Shown here piece after piece: positions 53,689 to 61,864 of a stretch of DNA of 64,000 nt (the first letter of the stretch is position 1; each line of letters starts with the position of its first letter). The stretch comes from an uncultured Cellvibrio sp. (GTDB taxonomy: Bacteria > Pseudomonadota > Gammaproteobacteria > Pseudomonadales > Cellvibrionaceae). The stretch spans positions 60,382-124,381 of the forward strand of contig CALFXJ010000044.1 in NCBI GenBank assembly GCA_937958105.1, given 5' to 3'. The position numbers and the translations under genes are program-made. The notes beneath the pieces were generated by a model. It had not been told where the DNA came from. It saw only the letters and a program-made list of their open reading frames with translations, and did not search any database.

Positions 53689-54918
53689 ATGCCCATACCC
53701 CGCGAAACAGATGTACTGATTATCGGCGCCGGCGCTGCCGGCCTGATGTGCGCGGCTGTTGCTGGCCGACGGGGCCGCAAGGTTGTGGTCGTTGATCATG
53801 CTAACAAGGTCGGCAAGAAGATTCTCATGTCCGGCGGCGGTCGGTGTAACTTCACCAACCTGTATGCCCAGCCTGACAATTTTCTTTCCGGCAATCCTCA
53901 CTTCTGCAAATCCGCCCTGTCGCGCTTTACCCAATGGGACTTTCTGGCACTGGTACAGAAGTACCAGATTCCTTATCACGAGAAAAAGGCGGGACAGTTG
54001 TTCTGCGACAACAAAGCTCAGGACATCCTCAACCTGTTGCTGGCCGAATGCGCGGAAGTGAATGCTGACATCCATACGCACTGCACAATAGAAAAAGTGG
54101 CGGCGCTGCCGGTTGCCGACCTGCCGCTGCGCTACCGCGTGACCACCAGTCAGGGGGACATCAGCTGTGAATCCCTGGTGGTCGCTACAGGCGGTTTGTC
54201 CATCCCCACCATGGGTGCAACGGGCCTGGGTTACGAAGTGGCAGGTCAGTTCGGCCTGCCGCTGAAGCCGCGTTCAGCGGGGCTGGTGCCCTTCACTTTA
54301 TCGCCCACGCAACTGGCGATATTTGCTCCCTGCGTAGGAAGCGCCGTAGATGTGAGCGTGAGCTGCGTGGATGAGAAAGGCCGAAGTAAAACCTTCACCG
54401 ACAGTCTTTTGTTTACCCATCGCGGATTAAGCGGGCCGGTTATCCTGCAGATCTCGTCCTACTGGAAACCGGGTCAGACGGTACAGATAAATTTATTGCC
54501 GCATATTGCGCTGAATGAATACCTGCGCACACAACAGCAACAGCGCCCGAAAAGTCTGTTGACGACGGTTATGGGGGAGTTGCTGACCAAGCAGATTGCC
54601 CAGATATTCTGTGACTGGTGGGGTGAGCAATGGAAGGGAAACCGTCCTTTGAATCAGTACACCGTCAAAGACATTGAAGCCATAGCGGCGCAATTTCACA
54701 TCTGGCAGCTTCTGCCGGCTGGCACTGAAGGGTATCGTACTGCCGAGGTCACCCTGGGTGGAGTGGATACTCAATGCCTGTCATCCAAAACGCTGGAAGC
54801 CACTCAACAGCCAGGATTGTACTTTATCGGTGAAGTGGTTGATGTCACCGGCCAGTTGGGCGGGTTCAACTTCCAATGGGCATGGGCCTCCGGTCACGCG
54901 GCAGGGGAATATTGCTGA
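53689..54918 (+). CDS. HI0933/YhiN-family FAD-dependent oxidoreductase
   Basis: 409-residue flavoprotein of unknown substrate. N-terminal Rossmann FAD motif VLIIGAGAAGLMCAAVAGRR, then MSGGGRCNFTN, ATGGLSIPTMGATGLGYEVA in the middle and LYFIGEVVDVTGQLGGFNFQ near the C terminus, all typical of HI0933. A GTG at 53680 is an alternative start; no strong ribosome binding site. It converges with wrbA, and a long hairpin lies between the two stops. Confidence 0.9.
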   Translation: MPIPRETDVLIIGAGAAGLMCAAVAGRRGRKVVVVDHANKVGKKILMSGGGRCNFTNLYAQPDNFLSGNPHFCKSALSRFTQWDFLALVQKYQIPYHEKKAGQLFCDNKAQDILNLLLAECAEVNADIHTHCTIEKVAALPVADLPLRYRVTTSQGDISCESLVVATGGLSIPTMGATGLGYEVAGQFGLPLKPRSAGLVPFTLSPTQLAIFAPCVGSAVDVSVSCVDEKGRSKTFTDSLLFTHRGLSGPVILQISSYWKPGQTVQINLLPHIALNEYLRTQQQQRPKSLLTTVMGELLTKQIAQIFCDWWGEQWKGNRPLNQYTVKDIEAIAAQFHIWQLLPAGTEGYRTAEVTLGGVDTQCLSSKTLEATQQPGLYFIGEVVDVTGQLGGFNFQWAWASGHAAGEYC

Positions 54919-54958
54919 CGGACCACCAAACCAACGAAGCAGGCAATTGCCAACACTG

Positions 54959-54992
54959 AAGCAGAAGCGGCGCATGGTGGCCGCTTCTGCTT
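54959..54992. terminator. 13-bp hairpin between convergent HI0933 and wrbA genes
   Basis: AAGCAGAAGCGGC (54959-54971) and GCCGCTTCTGCTT (54980-54992) are perfectly complementary around an 8-base loop. There is no long T tract, so it may be a weak terminator or a transcript-end stabiliser for both genes. Confidence 0.65.
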
Positions 54993-54995
54993 GCC

Positions 54996-55595
54996 TCAAC
55001 CATGAAGTTTAATCGCCGTCTCAGCCACCACTTTGCCCTGGTAACGTGCTGCATCCAGCTCATTCTGGCTGGGTTGGCGTGAACCATCGCCGCCAGCAAT
55101 GGTGGTGGCGCCATAAGGTGCACCGCCAGTGATCTCATCCAGCGTCATCTGCCCCGCGTAACCGTAATTCAATCCAACGATCACCATACCGAAGTGCAGC
55201 AGGTTGGTGATGATGGAGAAGAGGGTCGTTTCCTGGCCGCCGTGTTGGGTAGCACTGGAGGTAAAGGCGGCCCCGACCTTGCCATGTAGAGCGCCTTTGG
55301 CCCACAGTCCGCCGGCCTGATCGAGGAAATTTGCCATCTGCGATGCGAGGCGGCCAAAACGGGTGCCTACGCCGACGATGATCGCATCGTAGTCTTCAAG
55401 ATCACTGATCTTGGCAACAGGCGCATCCTGATCGACTTTGTAGTGAGAGGTGCGCGCCACATCTTCCGGTACCAGCTCCGGAACCCGCTTGATGTCTACT
55501 TCTGCGCCAGCCGCTGCTGCACCTTCGGCAACAGCCTTCGCCATGGTTTCGATATGTCCGTAGGCGGAATAATAAAGCACTAGAACCTTAGCCAT
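54996..55595 (-). CDS. wrbA: NAD(P)H:quinone oxidoreductase WrbA
   Basis: Flavodoxin-like FMN enzyme reducing quinones by two electrons, protective against redox stress; often under RpoS control. 199 residues from ATG 55595, with AGGAGGG 5 nt upstream. FMN-binding YYSAYGHIETMAKAVAEGA, then VGTRFGRLASQMANFLDQAG and YGATTIAGGDGSRQPSQNEL match WrbA. An upstream in-frame start at 55703 is not supported. Confidence 0.96.
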   Translation of the reverse strand: MAKVLVLYYSAYGHIETMAKAVAEGAAAAGAEVDIKRVPELVPEDVARTSHYKVDQDAPVAKISDLEDYDAIIVGVGTRFGRLASQMANFLDQAGGLWAKGALHGKVGAAFTSSATQHGGQETTLFSIITNLLHFGMVIVGLNYGYAGQMTLDEITGGAPYGATTIAGGDGSRQPSQNELDAARYQGKVVAETAIKLHG

Positions 55596-55767
55596 GAAAC
55601 CCTCCTGAGTGTGAGTCAAAGATAATGGTAAGACTCGCAGAGCGACGGTAAGTTGTGGCGGACGGGGGCAGCTGTTTAGCGCGATCCGCGTACTGGTTGT
55701 CAATCATTTGCTCACATAGCTGTGTTAAAGTACGGCCTCCTCGAATTTCCTACATCGTTTCGTTTTC

Positions 55768-56310
55768 ATGATTATCAGGTTTTTAAAACTTCTCGTTATA
55801 TCGCTGCTATTAACCAGTTGTGCCACGCAAAGAGATCTCCAGCAACAATGGTCGGAGGCCATGCCGCCTCTTGAATACTTTGAAGAGGTTTATGCAAAAG
55901 ATCTGCGTAACCAGCAGGAGCAGACACTGGATGAATACTTGCTGTGGGTTAAACGTTATTATCAGGGATCGCCGTTGTATCGCCGCGGCTGGCTCGATGT
56001 GACCGAGGATCTGGTCGCGCAGATTGAAGATCCGGCACTGGCAAAAGAGGTCAGTAACAAGATGTATGCGGTGGGTCGCGCCGTTGCCGGTGAGTGGGCC
56101 AAGAAAACCAACACCCGCAAAATTTTTACTCATCATGTTGCCGTATGGGGCAATGCCTTGGTTGAGTCGATGAATCGCGGCGAAGAGCTGAAGCTGATCA
56201 ACAGTGTTCATCGCGATGTTAATCAGCTCCTGGCTGACAAGCTGTCGGTGGATGCTATCAAGGCTGACCGATATTACGCACCTGACAAAGATGACGTCTT
56301 CAGCTGGTAG
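55768..56310 (+). CDS. Putative lipoprotein of unknown function
   Basis: 180 residues. A short lipoprotein signal (FLKLLVISLLLTSC) with lipobox LLTSC; the mature protein is helical and charged (EYFEEVYAKDLRNQQEQTLD, then LLWVKRYYQGSPLYRRGWLD) with no domain I can name. Followed after 35 bp by a 61-codon gene in the same direction. Confidence 0.75.
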   Translation: MIIRFLKLLVISLLLTSCATQRDLQQQWSEAMPPLEYFEEVYAKDLRNQQEQTLDEYLLWVKRYYQGSPLYRRGWLDVTEDLVAQIEDPALAKEVSNKMYAVGRAVAGEWAKKTNTRKIFTHHVAVWGNALVESMNRGEELKLINSVHRDVNQLLADKLSVDAIKADRYYAPDKDDVFSW

Positions 56311-56345
56311 ATGGATCGACGCTGCTGAAACTAACCGGAGCCTGC

Positions 56346-56531
56346 ATGGCTGATATCCTGCCTTTCAAACGAAAAAGTCCTTTTGAGAAACACAAGGGAA
56401 AAAGCCTGTGTCGCAGCGGTTTTCACAAATGGGTAGTGGTCAAGGAAAAACAGTTTGACGTTAAACAGGGTCGACTGGTGACGGTATCAAAATGCGAGCG
56501 GTGCGGTGAACAGAAGGTAGAGGCGAGGTAG
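56346..56531 (+). CDS. Small conserved-looking protein of unknown function
   Basis: 61 residues, highly basic, starting MADILPFKRKSPFEKHKGKS. Two pairs of candidate metal ligands, CRSGFHKW and CERCGEQ, resemble a small zinc ribbon. CGGAG lies upstream of the ATG. No function known to me. Confidence 0.65.
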   Translation: MADILPFKRKSPFEKHKGKSLCRSGFHKWVVVKEKQFDVKQGRLVTVSKCERCGEQKVEAR

Positions 56532-56539
56532 AGCGGAAA

Positions 56540-56568
56540 ATACGGACTGCTGTTTCAACAGTCCGTAT
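56540..56568 (-). terminator. Terminator hairpin after the SlyD-like gene
   Basis: ATACGGACTG (56540-56549) and CAGTCCGTAT (56559-56568) are perfectly complementary. On the minus strand the hairpin is followed by TTTT, so it best serves the leftward gene. Confidence 0.75.
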
Positions 56569-56577
56569 GGCAGCTTA

Positions 56578-57060
56578 TCAGTGGTGATGGCCGCCGGCGC
56601 CGTGAGCGTGGCCGTGAGCAATTTCTTCCTCAGAGGCTTCGCGAACATCAGTGACTTCCACATCAAAATTCAGATCCACGCCTGCCAGCGGGTGGTTGCC
56701 GTCAATGGTGATCTGGTCGCCGTCGACATTGGTAACAGTCACGACCTGCAGGCCGTGTTCAGTCTCAGCGTGAAATTCCATTCCTACTTCGATCTGATCG
56801 ATACCACTGAACATGCTTGAATCCAGCTGTTGAACCATGGAGTCGTTACGCTCGCCGTATGCTTCGGCTGCTGCCACAGAAACAGTTAATTTGTCGCCTG
56901 TGGTTTTTCCTTCCAGGGCTTTTTCCAGGCCGGGAATGATGTTGCCGGCACCGTGCAGATAAGAGAGAGGCTCCTGACCTTCAGACGAATCCAACACTTT
57001 GCCAGTGCTGTCGGTCAGGGTGTAGTGAAAACTGGCAACGCAGTTGTTGGAAATATTCAT
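56578..57060 (-). CDS. FKBP-type peptidyl-prolyl isomerase, SlyD-like
   Basis: 160 residues from ATG 57060. FKBP core FHYTLTDSTGKVLDSSEGQE, GAGNIIPGLEKALEGKTTGD and an inserted chaperone (IF) domain around FSGIDQIEVGMEFHAETEHG give the SlyD plan: prolyl isomerase plus chaperone. The C terminus HGHAHGAGGHHH is histidine-rich and can bind nickel or zinc, as in SlyD, but much shorter. Cytoplasmic. Downstream of the purMN-DUF3108 unit. Confidence 0.92.
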   Translation of the reverse strand: MNISNNCVASFHYTLTDSTGKVLDSSEGQEPLSYLHGAGNIIPGLEKALEGKTTGDKLTVSVAAAEAYGERNDSMVQQLDSSMFSGIDQIEVGMEFHAETEHGLQVVTVTNVDGDQITIDGNHPLAGVDLNFDVEVTDVREASEEEIAHGHAHGAGGHHH

Positions 57061-57095
57061 AAAAGGCCTTTTAGGGTTGTGGTTTAAACATAACG

Positions 57096-57812
57096 TCATT
57101 TTAAGCTCTTAATTGCCTGATCATTAATCTTAGCTTTGCTGAGATTAATGGTGTAGGCGTCACCGTCTTCTTCCTGCTGTAAACGTACGAGCAGAAAGTT
57201 CCAGTTCTTGGCCAGCCACGCCAGCGTAACGCGGTCGTCGTTTTCACGGCTGCGTTTTACCTTGACGGTGCCGACTTTGCCCAGCGGTGTGTTAAGCACT
57301 TCTTCGCCGACAATTTCAAACGCGTACTCTTTCAGACGGCCGCCATCAGCAATCTGATATACGAGACTTTTCTTGTTGTTGAGCAGATCCAGTTGCAGTT
57401 GCAGTTGATAGCTCAGCTTATCCTGAACGTGCTGAGCGATATCCATCTTCCAGGTGGTGTTCTGCACATTGTTGGTGACTGTCTTGTTGTTCCAGTCAAA
57501 GGTTAATTCCGCATCACGGTCCCGCCCTAAAACCCGTCGCTGATACTTATAGTGCAGAGGAATAACCTGTTGTTTTTCTTCGTCGATGCGTACGCGGCTG
57601 GTTTCATCAATGCTGGCGAACCAGGAGCGGGCAAAAAAACGCATTTGATAGGTGCCGTCGTCCAAAGGGGTCAATGAATGAGTAACAGTGACCTTAAAGC
57701 CCATGGCTGTTGCGGTGTATTCATTGGAGAAACTCTGGGGCAGTTCGGCAGCGCGGGAAACGAAGGAAAAACTGAGAGCAAATATGACCAGTAAGACATG
57801 TTTTTTCAGCAT
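57096..57812 (-). CDS. DUF3108-family protein
   Basis: 238 residues from ATG 57812. Signal peptide (VLLVIFALSFSFVSRA), then a beta-rich periplasmic domain: SNEYTATAMGFKVTVTHSLT, FFARSWFASIDETSRVRI, LSYQLQLQLDLLNNKKSLVY. Matches DUF3108 proteins, which in pseudomonads also follow purMN. Function unknown. An upstream ATG at 57860 would add non-signal residues. Confidence 0.85.
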   Translation of the reverse strand: MLKKHVLLVIFALSFSFVSRAAELPQSFSNEYTATAMGFKVTVTHSLTPLDDGTYQMRFFARSWFASIDETSRVRIDEEKQQVIPLHYKYQRRVLGRDRDAELTFDWNNKTVTNNVQNTTWKMDIAQHVQDKLSYQLQLQLDLLNNKKSLVYQIADGGRLKEYAFEIVGEEVLNTPLGKVGTVKVKRSRENDDRVTLAWLAKNWNFLLVRLQQEEDGDAYTINLSKAKINDQAIKSLK

Positions 57813-57901
57813 AGTCAGGCAATCCTTATGGTATTGCGAAAGATGGTCCGGATTAATCATATCCGCGGTGGTCTATCCACTCTGCCCACCAGTGAGGTTA
57901 T

Positions 57902-58567
57902 TTATGCAGTAATTAGATAACCAGACGGCGGTAAAAGTTCGTTATCCAGCAAGACTCCTCTGTCATCCATACGTAAACGACCCTCGGCAAACCATTTCAC
58001 GGCCAGCGGATAAATAATGTGTTCCTGTTGCTGAACCCGCTTAGCGAGGCTGACCGCATCATCTCCTGCTTCCACAGAAATGCGGGCCTGGATAACCGAG
58101 GGGCCGCCATCCAGCTCTGCCGTCACAAAGTGAACTGTCACACCATGTTCTATCTCACCCGCATCCAGTACGCGTTGATGCGTATGCAAGCCTTGATATT
58201 TGGGCAGTAACGAGGGGTGGATGTTCAGCATGCGCCCCTCGTAATGCCGTGTAAATTCGGTGGTGAGGATGCGCATGAAACCGGCGAGCACCACCAGATC
58301 AGGCTGATAGCTGTCGATGAGCCGGGCGAGTTCCTCATCAAAGGACTCGCGGTCGGCAAATTGTTTATGGTCCAGTACCAGTGCGGGAATGCTGGCCTGC
58401 TCAGCCCGCGTTAGTCCGAACACGGCGGGGCGATTGCTGATGACTGCCACAATGTCAATCGGCAGCTCGCCCTTGCGCATACCATCAATGAGAGCCTGTA
58501 AATTGCTGCCGCTGCCGGAAATCAGTACGACAACACGCGTGGGCGCAGAAGCAGAAGATGAACTCAT
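57902..58567 (-). CDS. purN: Phosphoribosylglycinamide formyltransferase
   Basis: Third step of purine synthesis, transferring formyl from 10-formyl-tetrahydrofolate to GAR. 221 residues. Substrate-binding GSGSNLQALIDGM, catalytic Asn-His in LNIHPSLLPKYQGLHTH and Asp in FVTAELDGGPSVIQ are visible. The start overlaps the purM stop by one base (TAATG). Confidence 0.97.
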   Translation of the reverse strand: MSSSSASAPTRVVVLISGSGSNLQALIDGMRKGELPIDIVAVISNRPAVFGLTRAEQASIPALVLDHKQFADRESFDEELARLIDSYQPDLVVLAGFMRILTTEFTRHYEGRMLNIHPSLLPKYQGLHTHQRVLDAGEIEHGVTVHFVTAELDGGPSVIQARISVEAGDDAVSLAKRVQQQEHIIYPLAVKWFAEGRLRMDDRGVLLDNELLPPSGYLITA

Positions 58568-59628
58568 TAATCGGCCAGCCCCTGCAGCTCAACCCGCGCT
58601 TCGCCTGCTTGGGCCTGAGCGATGTGGCCGACCACAAAGGCTGTCTCACCGGCGTCCGCAAGGATCTTAAGCGCGTTGTCTTTTTCCTCTTCCGGTACCG
58701 CGATAACCATGCCCACCCCACAGTTAAAGGTGCGGTACATTTCGCGCATTACCACGTTCCCGCTGCGTTGCAGCCACTGGAATACCGGCGGCAGTTCCCA
58801 GCTGGCAGTGTCAATAACGGCCTTGCAGTCAGCGGGTAAAACGCGGGGAATATTTTCGGTAAGGCCGCCGCCGGTAATGTGGGCGAGGGCATTAACGCGG
58901 GATTTCTTGATCAGCTCAAGGACAGGTTTCACATAGATACGCGTCGGTGCCATCAGCGCATCGGCGAGTGGCTTGCCGCCACAGTCTTGATTGAGGTCTG
59001 CGTTGCTCACCTCAATGATCTTGCGTACCAGCGAATAACCATTGGAATGTGGGCCACTGGAGGTGAGGGCAATCAGGGTGTCACCGGCTTTAACCTTGCT
59101 GCCGTCCAGAATTTCAGACTTTTCCACCACGCCGACACAGAATCCGGCCAGGTCGTAATCTTCCCCTTCATACATACCGGGCATCTCCGCTGTTTCACCG
59201 CCGACCAGCGCACAGCCCGCCATCTCACAACCGTCACCGATACCGGCAACCACCGCGGCGGCAACGTCAACATTCAGTTTGCCGGTAGCGTAGTAGTCCA
59301 GAAAGAACAGCGGTTCCGCGCCAGTCACAACCAGGTCATTCACGCACATGGCCACCAGGTCGATGCCGATGGTGTCGTGTTTGCCCAGATTCATCGCCAG
59401 GCGGAGCTTGGTACCAACTCCGTCGGTACCTGAAACCAGCACCGGCTCGCGGTATCCCTTGGGAATTTCACACAGGGCAGCAAAGCCACCGAGGCCTGCC
59501 ATCACTTCTGGACGGCGGGTGCGCTTGGCGACACCTTTGATTCGCTCGACCAGGGCATCACCGGCATCAATGTCTACACCAGCATCTTTATAACTCAGGG
59601 AGGGGGCGGGGGACTGTTGTTCGCTCAT
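58567..59628 (-). CDS. purM: Phosphoribosylformylglycinamidine cyclo-ligase
   Basis: Fifth step of purine synthesis, closing the imidazole ring with ATP. 353 residues: SYKDAGVDIDAGDALVERIK at the N terminus, GTDGVGTKLRLAMN, GDTLIALTSSGPHSNGYSLV and VNALAHITGGGLTENIPRVL, all diagnostic of AIR synthetase. Start of a leftward purM-purN-DUF3108 unit. Confidence 0.97.
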   Translation of the reverse strand: MSEQQSPAPSLSYKDAGVDIDAGDALVERIKGVAKRTRRPEVMAGLGGFAALCEIPKGYREPVLVSGTDGVGTKLRLAMNLGKHDTIGIDLVAMCVNDLVVTGAEPLFFLDYYATGKLNVDVAAAVVAGIGDGCEMAGCALVGGETAEMPGMYEGEDYDLAGFCVGVVEKSEILDGSKVKAGDTLIALTSSGPHSNGYSLVRKIIEVSNADLNQDCGGKPLADALMAPTRIYVKPVLELIKKSRVNALAHITGGGLTENIPRVLPADCKAVIDTASWELPPVFQWLQRSGNVVMREMYRTFNCGVGMVIAVPEEEKDNALKILADAGETAFVVGHIAQAQAGEARVELQGLAD

Positions 59629-59671
59629 AGAGTGGGATTCGCTCGCACAGAGGTTTCAAAAAAAGGCCGCC

Positions 59672-59680
59672 ATTCTACCA
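59672..59680 (-). promoter_or_regulatory. Candidate extended -10 for purMN
   Basis: Leftward TGG-TAGAAT (59680-59672) is an extended -10 (TGn) 45-50 bp before the purM ATG. No clear -35 and no PurR box is recognised. Confidence 0.4.
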
Positions 59681-59769
59681 GCTTCTGGGCGCTTAGGGGT
59701 GTATTGATGGTGAAGAGCCGCTGCAAATATCGAATCAGGTCGCTTCGTTCCGCACTATTGCCTGTTACA

Positions 59770-60999
59770 ATGCGGGACTTTCCATCGCGCTGTGTTCGGC
59801 AGCTGCCGGTTTCTCTTTCACCAGGATTGTTTCAGGGGCAGATTTTGTTACGACTTTTGACGTTTTTACTGCTTAGTGTCTGCACAGCCGCCAGTATGGC
59901 CGAGCAGGTCGTCCAGGTATATCGCGCGGAAGCTCTGGTAGCTTCGCAGTCCCAGGCGGAACGCAACAGTGCCACCCAGGTGGCATTGGGCGAGGTCATC
60001 TGGCGGGTCACCGGTGACAGTGCGGCACTGGATCATCCCAATGTGCGCGAAGCGTTGAACCAGGCGCAACGGTATCTCTATGAATACAGTTATGCCTCCA
60101 CCGATGAACAGCTTGAGGTAGACGGCAAGTCAGTGCGTGCGACTAAGGTCATCCTGAAGTTTTCCTCTCAGGCTATCGAAAAACTGCTGCGTGAATCCGG
60201 GCTGCCGCTGTGGCCGGCCAACCGTCCGAAACTCCTCGTCTGGCAGATCATGACGGATGGGTCGGGAACGACGCACCGGGTGTTGGAAGATGAAGCGCGC
60301 AAGGCGCTCTATGATCAGGCCGCGCTTCGCGGTTTGCCGCTGTTACTGCCGATGCACGATTTTGAAGATAGTATTGCGCTCGGATCGGACAGTCTGTGGA
60401 ATATGGATGAGTCCGCCATTCGCTCAGCATCAGAGCGCTACAAGCCCGACGCTATCCTGGTCGGGCGTTATCGTCAGCAGAGTGGGGTATGGCACGCCGA
60501 GTGGCTGCTGCTGCATGGCTCCGCCTCTCAGCAGTTCAAGGTGCAAAGTGCCGGAAGTCCCGATCTGTTTATCCAGGCCGTCAACACAGTGGCTGATTAT
60601 TTCGCCCGTCTCTATGCTATTACGCCCAGCGAGGGCGGTTCTGATGCCATCGTTATCCGCGTAGGTGAGGTACGTGACTTTGCAACCTATAAAAAGGTAC
60701 AGCGTTACCTGGAAGGGCTGGCCATGATCAATCGGGTTGAGGTGGTGACTGCTCACCAGGATCAACTTCTCATCCGGTTGTACACCGAAGGTGATTTACC
60801 ACTGTTGCTCAGTACACTGGAGCTGGGCAAGAAGTTGTTTCCTGTGGTCTCGGAATCGATTCCGGTACAACCTGTTGAAGCCTACCGCCCGTCGGTCCAG
60901 TCTGCGGAAGCGGATGACGGATCAGCGGTGAGTCAGAGTGGTTTTGCCCAGGCCCGCGGTTCCCTGGCCAACCCCCTGGTTTATCGCTGGCAGGACTGA
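59770..60999 (+). CDS. DUF2066-family periplasmic protein
   Basis: About 410 residues of unknown function, divergent from purM and upstream of hda, as in pseudomonads. Signal-like stretch LLRLLTFLLLSVCTAASMA, then YRAEALVASQSQAERNSATQ, ANRPKLLVWQIMTDG and PDAILVGRYRQQSG, which fit DUF2066. Start uncertain: ATG 59770 has no ribosome binding site; a TTG at 59845 has AGGGG 6 nt upstream and would begin exactly at the signal peptide. Confidence 0.82.
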   Translation: MRDFPSRCVRQLPVSLSPGLFQGQILLRLLTFLLLSVCTAASMAEQVVQVYRAEALVASQSQAERNSATQVALGEVIWRVTGDSAALDHPNVREALNQAQRYLYEYSYASTDEQLEVDGKSVRATKVILKFSSQAIEKLLRESGLPLWPANRPKLLVWQIMTDGSGTTHRVLEDEARKALYDQAALRGLPLLLPMHDFEDSIALGSDSLWNMDESAIRSASERYKPDAILVGRYRQQSGVWHAEWLLLHGSASQQFKVQSAGSPDLFIQAVNTVADYFARLYAITPSEGGSDAIVIRVGEVRDFATYKKVQRYLEGLAMINRVEVVTAHQDQLLIRLYTEGDLPLLLSTLELGKKLFPVVSESIPVQPVEAYRPSVQSAEADDGSAVSQSGFAQARGSLANPLVYRWQD

Positions 61000-61032
61000 T
61001 CCAGAGTAATTCTTGAGCCGGTGATTGATTAG

Positions 61033-61749
61033 ATGACGACGCATATCCCGCAACAACTTTCCCTCGGTGTCAGTCTGAATGACGATGCCACCTTTGATAA
61101 TTTCTATGCACCTCCCGATTCTCATAATGCAGAGATCGTTGCATTCCTGCGCGAGCAGGTCGAAACCAGTCGAGAAACTTTTGTATACCTCTGGGGTGCT
61201 TCCGGCAGCGGATTGACCCACCTGCTGCAGGCTGGATGTCATTACGCTCAGTCTCAGGGGAAAAGCATCCAGTACCTGCCGCTTGCCGACCTCGCAGGCT
61301 ACGCACCAGCGGAGCTCTTCGCGGATCTGGGCATCCTGGATTACCTGTGTATTGACCATCTTACGGCGGTGGCGGGGCGGCCTGACTGGGAACTGGCGCT
61401 GTTCAATCTCTACAACAGTCTCCGCGAGAGCGGCAAATGCCTGGTGGTAGCGGCTGAGCAAAGCCCGCGCGAACTGCCGATCCAACTGGAGGATCTGCGC
61501 TCCCGCTTGCAGTGGGGGGTGACCTTTCAGGTTGAGCTGCTGAATGACGAAGAAAAACAGCAGGCCCTGCAGCGTCGCGCGCGCGCCAGAGGTATGGAGC
61601 TCAATGATGAGGTGGCCCACTACATACTCCAGCGTCTGCCCCGTGATATGAATGAGCTCTTTCGCCAGTTGCAGCGGCTGGATCACGCCTCCCTTGCCGA
61701 GCAGCGCAAACTGACCATTCCATTCGTAAAAAAAGTACTGAATATTTAA
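61033..61749 (+). CDS. hda: DnaA regulatory inactivator Hda
   Basis: AAA+ protein that, with the beta clamp, stimulates ATP hydrolysis by DnaA and prevents over-initiation. 238 residues. The N-terminal clamp-binding motif is QLSLG (in HIPQQLSLGVSLN). The P-loop is degenerate, LWGASGSGLTHLLQ with Leu in place of Lys; Hda P-loops are commonly altered. LGILDYLCIDHLTAVAGRPD, sensor region and C-terminal LTIPFVKKVLNI complete the family pattern. Confidence 0.94.
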   Translation: MTTHIPQQLSLGVSLNDDATFDNFYAPPDSHNAEIVAFLREQVETSRETFVYLWGASGSGLTHLLQAGCHYAQSQGKSIQYLPLADLAGYAPAELFADLGILDYLCIDHLTAVAGRPDWELALFNLYNSLRESGKCLVVAAEQSPRELPIQLEDLRSRLQWGVTFQVELLNDEEKQQALQRRARARGMELNDEVAHYILQRLPRDMNELFRQLQRLDHASLAEQRKLTIPFVKKVLNI

Positions 61750-61864
61750 ATCGGCACCCTTGGCTGTGAACGAGGAATGTGTCTCTGGGTGGCGCATAAA
61801 TTGCCATTATGACCAACTCTGGCTATGGTTAAGGCACCTTGATAAACGCGGCGGATGATCAAAA

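Noticed and set aside
60922..61797. 291-codon - strand open frame
   Set aside because: Antisense to the DUF2066 end and hda; no recognisable protein.
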